Assembly: GCA_033964015.1 (NCBI GenBank)
Contig: CM066913.1
Location: 3,536,169-3,600,168, forward strand
Source of the DNA: Scolanthus callimorphus
Taxonomy: Eukaryota > Cnidaria > Anthozoa > Actiniaria > Edwardsiidae
Length of the DNA: 64,000 nucleotides
Direction of reading: 5' to 3'
The position numbers and the translations under genes are program-made. Positions 38,001 through 48,900 of this stretch are shown here, piece after piece. The first letter of the stretch is position 1; each line of letters opens with the position of its first letter. The notes beneath the pieces are model-generated. The model ran no database searches, was not told where the DNA came from, and saw only the letters and a list, made by a program, of their open reading frames with translations.

Positions 38001-41000
38001 AGTCCTTTCCCACTGCATATATTATTAGGGGTGGACCATTAGAAATTGGAGCAAGGCCAATCCTTCCAAAAAAAAAAAATCTTGCAGAGATCCAAGCTAG
38101 TAAAAAAACATGATATAAATTCCGAAAAAAAATTCTTGCACAACCTGATCCCCGAAAAAAAAATTCATGCGCAAAAAAATTGCCACCCCCCCCTCCCCCA
38201 ATTTCTAATGGTCCACCCCTTACAAACATCGTTTTGGTTTTTTTTTTTTGTTCCGCCAGTCAAGCCATCTAAGCCAATCAATTCCTTGCCCAGTTTTGCT
38301 TAGTGCAGTTGAATGGCTTTCTGCTATGAAGAAAACCCAGTTGACTGTACTAGGCGAAACTGGACAAGGACCTGATCACAGGCGATCCAAGCTCTAGTCA
38401 TATGGGGTACTGAGATTGACTGTCAATCTATTATAACATACGGTAGGGGTATTAAGAAAAAGGCACAAAAAACACCCAAAATGCAATAAAATCGCTCCAG
38501 GAGCACTTTATTTGACAACTACAACATTCAAGGAGATGTCACGTGATTTTATTTCAATATTTACATTGACGTATAATTTTTACAGCGACAACGTTGCATG
38601 TTTCTTTCACAGTACCCCATATGACTAGAGCTTGGATCGCCTGTGACCTGATTGGCTTAGATGGTTTGACTGGCCGAACAATAAAAAACACATCAAATCA
38701 TGTTTTTAAATGCTTTAAAATGCGACTGTTAGATAACAAATTGATAATCTTGAATAAATGCACTCGACAGAATATCTTTACCCAACGAGATTTCATCAGG
38801 GTGTTGCTGACTTTTCGCATGACTTTAGGGATTGTTTTTGCAGCCTGCAATTATAGCAATTCCGGCGCCCTGACGTGTGCGCATTGATTTGTTAACAGTG
38901 TTTGCGGGTTGATTGTGCCATGGAATTACCCACTGATGATGTTAGCCTGGAAAATCAGCCCTCTTTTGGCGGCTGGTAACACAGTTGTCCTCAAGCCAGC
39001 ACAGGTTTGTGTTTGTACCCCATATTCAAGTTCTTGGATGGACACTTATGAGTGTGGTCAAGTGGTCAGTGCACTGGGCTTTGTAATCCTGTAATGACAG
39101 GTCCAACAAGTCCAAGCCCTGCTCTATGACCGCTATCTGTATTTTGCAGCCTGGATGTTTTTCATATCTAGGTGGTTTTCTCTGGTAGGCATACTTAGTT
39201 AGTATTGTTTTACTTAGTCATTTCTTTCCTATATGATTAAAGTGTTTGCAAAAGAGACGAACTACACATGGTACTAAGCATTCCAACTAGATATATTATT
39301 TGACATTTATTATCTCAATGAGACTTACAATTTGAAATGTTTTGGCATACACAGGTTACTCCTATGACTGCACTCAAGTTTGCTGAGTTGTCTGCACTTG
39401 CTGGCTTTCCAAAAGGTGTCATCAACATATTACCTGGGTCAGGTCAGTTGACATATCGCCTCGAAGTTGTCTTTTGGTCTCCTTAGAAACTTAATGTGCC
39501 ATAAGTGTTAATCACGGTGAACAGCTTATCGCCACTTTCTCTCTGATACTGTAGGTATCTCAAGTGTTCGCTGGTCCGGGCGTCTCTCAAGATACAGTAA
39601 TGACAGAGAAAAGTGTATTAACATACTGTTGTTTACTTATTATTGTCAGGGTCGGTCGTTGGAAACCGTATTTGTGATCATCCTATTGTGCGAAAAGTGG
39701 GCTTTACTGGGTCAACTCCTGTTGGCAAAGCCATCATGGAAAGGTAATTCGAAACTCAAACTTGTCCAGATATTCGCCCATAATTGAATCCCCAAATCGA
39801 CTGCATACTCCCTTATTGGCCCATGCTCGAGTATCTAGCGCCATTTTTTCTCTCCCACGAAAATTCACTCCGTTGTTGGCCAGACCGACAGAGCGGAAAT
39901 GACCTGCTTAGATCACTAAATTTCAAATAATAAGGTCAGGTTAACTCAGATAAGCTTGATTTTTTGCATACAGACTCCTTGTCTTATTAAAAACAAAATA
40001 TCAAAAATGACTTTTTCTAATGGATCCGTCTTTGAGATATCAGTCTTTAAGCTTTGATTTCTGTGCCATTTTATGGGAGAATTAGTGCTTTGATCAGGAA
40101 TTCTGCAAACTTAGTTCAATCATATCTAAAATTCATATTCTTCAAATTTCTTAAAAATTTGGAACTAAGCTTTTGGTCATAGAAACTCTTTGTATACGGA
40201 ATCTTGAGCTTATATATTAAAACTAGTAAGTACCCGTGAAAAATTCACGAATTAAATTTTCCTTGAATGACGAAAATTATCGGATTGTCTGCCGTTGTGG
40301 AATGAACAGTTATACCGTTACGTTTAGGGCCGACCATTTGACTTTTGAGGGGGGGGGGATGATTTTTTTTTTGCAAGATTTTTTTTTTACTTCTCTAAGA
40401 TATTGTAGGATATTTATTTCGTAAAATTAGTTGAGGATTATGACAAAAATGCTGTGCAGGAAATTTTTTTTCAAAATCATCCACCCCCCTCAGAAGTCAA
40501 ATGGTCGGCCCCTTAGAGAGATGTGCTCAAACAATTTGTAACTACGCTTGTTTACTTTAAAGTATTAAAGTATTTGTTATCAGTTTATAGATAGGTGAAA
40601 TATTTGCACCGTAGCATACGACAGGAAAGGCGTTTTAAATTAGATCTTTGAAAACAATGTTCCTTGTGAATGGAAATGAGGCAAATGCCACACAATAACC
40701 TCCTAAATATTTCCTAACAAAGGTGTTGAGGCATTGGTTTCACTGTGGTTTTGGCGCGAAAAGATCGCGCGTGTGTCGATCGATATGGTCGTATTTTCGG
40801 TCAAGAAAGAAAAAGGCTGAGCTGTACCACTCGAACTTCAACAACTATTGGTTTTAGATGTAAATAATATCAAGAGAAGTCCCTCGTCTAGTGAATAGGA
40901 AGGTTTAGGAACGCCAGAAAGGTAAAGTAAAACTTTTTAGATTCTTGCTGTTTTCAATGGAAAGTTGCTTTGCACTGCTCAACATGTTGGACTTTCTTAA

Positions 41001-42958
41001 AGACTTGTACAACTCGGTCAATTCGAATTCAAGTGTGTGTGATTTAAAAACTTAGCTTAAACAATCTAAGCTTATCAGTTAAACTTGGGAAAATCGCTTG
41101 AATTAGACCTTAGCTCAAGTAAAACCTTTTCCAACAAAAACATGCACACTGGAGAGATTTCCTTCCGCTCGGGTTTGTGAACTTCGTTTTTTCGGCTCGA
41201 ACATCTCCGTTTTTAGTATAGATTTCGAAGATTTCATGCATTTCCTCCTTCCGGTCGGGTTTGAGAGCTTCGTTTTTTCGGCTCGAACTTCTCTGTTTTT
41301 AGTATAGATTTCGAAATAAATAGGCTGTCAAAGGACTGTTGTTTGTGAACTGAGTGTTTGTTTATTTATAAATGGCGCGCCGGGGCTTCGTGCAACGCGC
41401 CAAAATCTTTGAATGGGATATATTGTTCACTCTAAACTTTTTGGGAAAACGACTTTTGCCTGAACATTACTATGTTATTTGTGAGGACGTATTTGTTGCT
41501 TTCGGCTGCGAGAAATTGTTTATTTTTTGGTTTCTGTGGAAGACTTAAAATGGCGCCTTTGCGAACTCGATCTTCTCGCTTACGAAAACGCTTGAATTAG
41601 ATATTCCGTCCACTTTATCGTTTTCGAATCAAATGTATCCTATAACACAGTTCCCCAAGTAGGAAAGAAAATGGCGTGGTTTAGAAGTTCCGTGGTGCAG
41701 CCGTTTTTCCAGGCTGCTGAGCTAACAGTTTGACCTTGACCCCGCCCACATCACGTATTATATATAAGATATGGCGAAGTTAGACATTTCATTTTTGGTC
41801 ATTTCTGCTCTGTAGGCCAGACCCGTTTGTAGGTCACCAAATTGGCCGACATTAGTATGATTATAATACTCCGCGATACCAAGATCGGTAGCCTCATTCG
41901 CAGGCGTGACTTTCGTCTTGTAGAAATCGTTGTTTTCCCTAGACGAAACTGCAGGTTTCCTGTGGCGCGACCAAACAAACATTTCAGGAGAGGGGAGAGC
42001 AATAGCGTTGTCTGAGGTACGAAGATGGGTCATGGGCAGGACTATTCTGTTACAAGCAACTAAATTCTCATATTTGACTGCACAACTGGCAATTCTAATT
42101 TTATAGACTTCAAAAACATCGCAGCCATTTGATGACTGAATAAAACGTATGTTTCGTGTGTGTGACAAAAAAACATCTTGGTTTTCTCTTTCAGCTGTGC
42201 GACCAGTAACTTAAAGAAGTGTTCGCTCGAGCTCGGTGGCAAATCTCCGTTGATTATCTTCAGTGATTGCGACATGGAGAGGGCAGTCAGACAGGTCAGC
42301 ATCATACGCAACACTATCCCCAGTTTACTCAGTGTATTTGGTTAGTCACCCCCTTTTAAAAATCCCGGCGTTTATTACGACCGCTAATAATTGACTGAAA
42401 TCCTTCTGTAGGGAATGATGGCCTGCCTTTTCAACAAGGGAGAAAATTGCATTGCTGCTGGTAGGTATTGTAGGTAAACCATTCATCGGATTCGCTAGCC
42501 TGAATTTCTCCGTCTTTTCTTCCTACACTCCAATACTCGTTGCGAGTGTAGGAAGAAAAAACGGCTGGAATTCATGCTACGGGTTCCCAGGGAAGGGGAT
42601 CGATCCCTGGGCCGACGAAAAAAAATCAAGACGAGAATGAGAATGCGAGTGAATTTCTTAGTATAGCCTGCGTATCATATGCCTCTCCCCTCCCCTCCCC
42701 CGCTTGCGATAAACGACAGTGACCTTACTAATGAGGCCCGCCGTTACTCGTCTTCCGTCGTCTTATAATGCTCTATTTTGTACTATAGGGCGGCTGTTTG
42801 TGGAGGAATCAATTCACGACGAGTATGTAACTCGCCTTGTAAGTATCTATTCACCCATGTTGTTGAACGATGAAAAAGGTTAAGATTACGGTCCAACTAT
42901 ATAATAATCACAACCTTATTTAAAAACATGTTCTTATCACAACAAAGTGCTCTCCCAA

Positions 42959-42989
<31 letters not shown>

Positions 42990-45900
42990 CGTCTGCCTTC
43001 CCTTCTACCCCTGTTTAAGGTGGACGCTAAAGAACCCATTGCACTCTTCGTAAGAGTAGGGGATTGTCTCCCGGTGCAATGGCCTGACTCTCGGAGGCAT
43101 ATATACTGTTCAACAGTCCTCGTGATTGTAAGCTGCGCGGCTGCAATTTGCGCCATCTAATGCAGCCCGTTAAGTCCTCCACCTCTCCTTGTCTAGCGGT
43201 TGTGTGCTTTCAGCCGCTTTGAGTTCCCTCACGATGAGGAGAAGATCCTTTCTTTTCTTTCTTTTCAAGGAGCCGTGTACACTATAAATATTATAATATT
43301 TAACAATTAGACCTCGAGGCCGAATGTGCTATGATGAATAGACCATGAGGCCGAAGGCCGAATGGTCTATTGATATCATAGCACATGAGGACGAGAGGTC
43401 TAATTGTTTTAGTATAAACCAACTAGTTGGTCAGTTTTTGGCCATGAATGCCATTATTTTATGTTGAAAAAATCAAATTTTCTTGCAAAGAAAGGTGGTG
43501 GTTTTGCCAGATACGGTCTATCACTAATAGACCATTAGTAGCTCAGCCAATCAGAATGCAGGATTTGTAATAGACCATTAGTTGGTTTATACTAAAACAA
43601 TATAGTTGATGTTCGCGGGCGTAAATATGTTTTGGGCCCGACTCAGGCTCATTTTAGCCCGAGCGCTGAGAAGGTCCCAAAACATATTTACGTCCAAGAA
43701 CATCAACTACATTACTATTATTATAACTTTGGAGAGCATTGAGTACAAAAGCGAGAATTTATTGGGACCATCATAACGCCGATTGCCTCGCGCGGGCTCT
43801 AATATATTAGAGCCCGCCAAAATGCTCATTAGAGCCTGGATAATACGCCACAATGCTCGCCAAAGTTATAATAATAATAAATATTGACTATTTAACAAGA
43901 ATATGAAAAAAATATACCATGTCTTCATTAATCAATATTTCTAAAAAGTTACTTAAATGGCCTGTTAAGCCTCAGAGGGTAGACTGTTCCACATAATTGA
44001 ACCTGAAATATATTCTGGTATTCAAACTGTATTCTTATTCAAACGTTCTCACTACACGCGTTTTGGGTTGAACTGACTGTTTATCAGATTTTAGCCGGCA
44101 ATTTGCTTTTATCCTTAGCCTGCGAACAGTCTTTCCCTGTTGCATATTTGTGATTGTTGCAAACTTTATCGACCAAAATTAATTTTCAAACGATACGCTT
44201 GAACCTTTATTTGGTGCGCTGATTTTGAGCGCCAATTGACGTCTTTACCAGCCGATTATGACTTCGATTCTTGTTGTCTGCAAGGTGGACGAGATCAAGA
44301 AGCTAAAGATTGGTGATCCGTTAGATACAGCAACAGACCACGGACCACAGAATCACAAGTACGTTAACTCACAAGAGCCTGTGTCAGCCGCCATTTTGTC
44401 AGCCTAGCAACATACCGAGTCAGAGAAAGCATCCATTTCCATCGGACGATTTAGCGAATGCAATGCAATATTTTCGATTGAATTCGGTAAATAAAGGATA
44501 CTACTTTGTTTGTAGGTGGTTATTTAGAGGTTCGTCGTCTGATATTGAATGAAAACAATAACAAAGGTCTGGCGGACTAGGGCCCTTAAAAAGTATTTGA
44601 AATGTTGTCCTGCTTATGCTAGTCGAGGTGACAGCTTGTGACTGACCTATTTTAGAGCGCATCTGGATTCGTTGGTGGAGTATGTGAGGAGAGGACTAGA
44701 GGAGGGCGCCAAGTTGGTATATGGAGGAAGACACCTCGACAGACCTGGTATACTTTGTTCTTTTGCCCTGGAGGGCTCGGTATCGAATGGATGATTTCAG
44801 CTATAACCGCGCGCGCTCCTCTTTATTCAGAAATGCCCAAGCCGTGTCCCACAACTACCAGAATGCAGCGCACGTGTTTAACAGTTCGTTCGACAAATAT
44901 CCCTCATGTACCTATTTGGCAAAACATTTGTTGTTATACTCAGTTATTCTGAATCGCCCTCATGTACCTACATGCAGCACGCGCGTGCGTTATAGATGGA
45001 TTCGTCCATTCTGCGTTCTAATTGCCTCTTAAGGCTGGTTTCCATATAGTCTTATCTGTCGTATCTGTCGTATCAGTCGACCGTGAAGCAATAGAATAAT
45101 TCCAATTTCCATTGTTTCACGGTCGACTGATACGACAGGTAAGACAAATAAGACTATATGGAAACCAAGCCTTAGAGCGTGTGCGCGCGACAATATTTTC
45201 CTATCTCTGACTTAGGCCCCGTCCACACTACGCCGGCTAATTTTGAAAACGGCTAATTTGTTATAAGGTTGTGCCTTCCGTCCACACTACGCCGGCTAAA
45301 TTTCCCACCGAAAACGGAGCTTTTCGAAAACGCTACCGAAAGTGGCTAAATTTGAAAACGCCGGCTACGCGTTTTAGTGTGGACGGCGAAAACGGATCTT
45401 TTCGAAAACGATGACGTCGTACCACATGTCTGTGAGGGAATTATGACCGCGGGCTCTCGTTTTTCTTTTTCGCACATGCGCTTAGCTGACGTTCTTGTGC
45501 GTTTTCACATTTAGCCGGCGTAGTGTGGACAGAAAATATTTGTTCCGTTTTCGAGGCAAATTAGCCGTTTTCAAATTTAGCCGGCGTAGTGTGGACGGTG
45601 CCTTAGGTCACGGTACCTGTTTTCATTAAAATAGAACTGGAAAAATAAGTTTCTTACAGGCTTTAGGTGGATCCATAAGGGAAACACTGCGACCTCGGCC
45701 TGGGAAACGTTGAACTCGGCCTCGGTCAACATTTTCTAGCCCTCTTGGACATCTTACCCAGCCGTTACAGACATATGTTGAATTTTATGCCTCATCCTTG
45801 GGTTTCTTAAACATCCAAATGTCTGACTCAGACGGCAACCTATGGTCCATTCGCACGCTAGCCAGGAAAGCGTTACATCCTACGGCTTGGCAACGCTAAT

Positions 45901-48900
45901 GCTGGCTTTTCACTAGTGAAATAAGCGGAGAAGAAGATGGAGACGTAAGAGCTTACGTTTATGTGAACATCGTCGTGACAGTTAGTGACGTAAGCGTAAG
46001 CGGAGACGTAAGAAAAAGGAAACCTTCCGATCTTCTTCCTTCACGCTTACGTCTCCTCCGTCTCCGCTTACACTAGTTAAAGGCTAGCTTAATAGAAGGC
46101 AATGAGACCAACCCGTGGACAAATTACGCAAACCCTTACATGTTATGGGCCTACAATTCTAAATCATGAATATAATTTCCTACATGATGCAGGCTTCTTC
46201 TTCGAACCGGCGGTATTCACTGATGTCAAGGATGACATGTTCATTGCCAAGGAGGAGTCGTTTGGACCTGTTGTCATTATCTCTAAATTTGCCGAAGGGT
46301 AAGAGCTGATTTAGATGCACGTGGAGCCGACTCACATAAAGGGGCCGACTCACATTCACTTGCCCATAATGTACTGCGTTCCCGCCATTTTTAATATCAT
46401 CGAAACTTAGAGAAAAACTTCATTATTGTTTTTTTTTATTTGTTTGTCACAAATATGAGAAAGATGATTTTTTTAGAAAGCAATGCATCGTGGGCAGCGT
46501 GCTAAGCTCCTTCAAAGTATTTCAAAGATTAAGTATACATCTCCAGTTTTTTTAGAGCCGATTTCATATGACGCGTTAAGCCAAAGTAAGTTACTCATGG
46601 CACTCATAGTTCAGTTGTTTCTTGTAAAACAGCAAAATACGCTCCCACAACTCTCGTTGGAGTTTTTGGCGGTTCCATAAACCTTTTTATTTGAACCGAC
46701 TTGAAAATGCGGAAATCGTGATGTGTTTATGGCGGGGCGGCACTAGAGTATAACGAATTTGGAATAGGTGCACATGAATTAAAAATATGTTCTATGCGCC
46801 TGAGAGAAACCATATGGAATAAAAGTGTGCATCGGACAAGACAAGGGCATGATTCCTTTGGGTGGATACTTTTGTTAGTTCCGCACATACACTCGTGCTC
46901 TCGGTCGAGTGATTCCTTTGGGTGGATACTTTGTTAGTTCCGCACATACACTCGTGCACTCGGTCGAGTGATTCCTTTGGGTGGATACTTTTGTTAGTTC
47001 CGCACATACACTCGTGCACTCGGACAAGTGATTCCTTTGGGTGGATACTTTTGTTAGTTCCGCACATACACTCGTGCACTCGGTCGAGTGATTCCTTTGG
47101 GTGGATACTTCTGGCCTAATACAGGTTCCTATTTGATTTGAAAATACAAGAAAACATGAAATAGACTAACAGATTAAAATCCAAGTTCTTATACGCGGAT
47201 TCTTGCTGTATATATGTAGATATTGCTGGAATTTTAACATTGAGTAATTTGTTTCAGTGATGTAGAGGGAGTGCTGAAGAGTGCTAACGGTACGGAGTAC
47301 GGCCTCGCCTCTGGTGTGTTCACGAAAGACATGAGCAAGGTATCAGTACCTGTGTTACGCTAAGGATATGATAATTCACTGACAACGTTGGCCTGTCATT
47401 TTTCTTGCAAACGACTTGGTTTAAAAATAACATTAAATGACTGGACATTTAGTTTGCATGACTCTACATATTGAGAATTCAAACCGGGGCATTTTTGCGC
47501 CACTGAATAACGGCTGATTTCTATGCGTGTAATCAATATTCACGCATGTCAAGCTAAACGCTACGCCCAATGCCCGAAATTATTATTTTATCAAGTTCGT
47601 TCCTAATCATGATATTATGAAAATGGCCGGCAGCATGCTCGATGATATGATTCATAGCAGTAGCCACATGAACCCACTGCGTGCCTATTTCTTTCACTTG
47701 TATGATGCTTTTAATTGCATTTTTGCAGGCTTTGCGTGTAGCTGACGCCCTTGAGGCGGGCACATGTTTTGTAAATACGTATAACAAGACGGATGTAGCA
47801 GCTCCATTTGGTGGATGCAAACAGTCTGGATTCGGAAAAGATCTTGGTTAGTATACTCGATCACCGTTTAAATACGAATATGTGTCGAAACGCTTACTTT
47901 GCATTCTCATTGGTCCCTCATTTTTGTCAACCAATCAAATTTTGAATGCCGCGTGAAAGTGTTTTTACTTGTCTTGTCTTGTCTTGTCTTGTACCGCCGA
48001 CCGATTAGCGCAGTGGTAATGTGCGGGAGGTTGGGAGTTCAAACCCTAGCCGGACCAGCACTCAGGGTCTTTTCTAAATAATTGAGGAGAAGGTGCTGCC
48101 TTTGCTCTAACACTTCTGCAAATCTTCTCGGATAAGGACGTAAAACCGTAGGTCCCGCAACAGAAGAAGAGCCACCTAGTGGAATCCCATTTGCGTAACC
48201 CATTATTATTATTATTGATATTACTAGAAATATCTACAGATAGGGAAATGCTCGGATTTTAAGTGCAAACGATTTGAAGAAAGAAAATAATCTATAGAAC
48301 AATTGCCCCGTTTGCACTGCGCAAATTTGGTACTTTAGTATTTGTTTTGCAAAAATATTTGTCACCGGGAGCCGTGAATTCCATTACCATATACCATTGT
48401 GTCAAATATTTTGGCGTTCCAACCGATAAAAATTTCGTATATTTACCCCCAAATTTTGTTAAATAAAAGCTGAAACAATCCTTTGTACTCTGACAGCTAA
48501 CTGATAAACATCATTCGCAGTTGTCAAATTTGATGAGCGAGACCCACAGAGGTCATACAGCTCATATTCTCTCCGCCATTTCGCTATGAATCCCAAGCAG
48601 TACAGACCTCGTACTGCTTTATCTGAAAATATTATTTGCAAAGAGGCATATGGCGGCTTCCCAACATACAATTATTACGGATCAAAATTCTTTCCTTTGA
48701 TTAATCAATCGAGTGCAAACACGGGTGAATTTCATCCATTTCAGCTGATCACGAACAATAACTTTAGCGCACGAAAAGAAGAAGAAAAAAGCAAAGCAGT
48801 GCTAACATATTTCTCGAGAACATTGTAGTTATTGATTCAATCTTGCACAAGTTGTAAACACCAGATTGGCATTTAGGATAATTGTCGGTTGCAGTGCGAT

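Larger units (their letters stand above)
37230..38898. other. ALDH1L intron 14 with two DNA-element insertions
   Basis: The intron contains the 192-bp PIF/Harbinger-type MITE at 38028 and the inverted-repeat element at 38247. Otherwise it holds AT-rich unique sequence. Confidence 0.6.

Noticed and set aside
38594..38887. 97-codon plus frame before exon 15
   Set aside because: It runs through an inverted-repeat element and the intron, and the real coding frame starts at the acceptor at 38898.
48586..48828. 80-codon plus frame inside the last ALDH1L intron
   Set aside because: Protein-like composition, but no recognised domain, splice partner or promoter; left as a note only.
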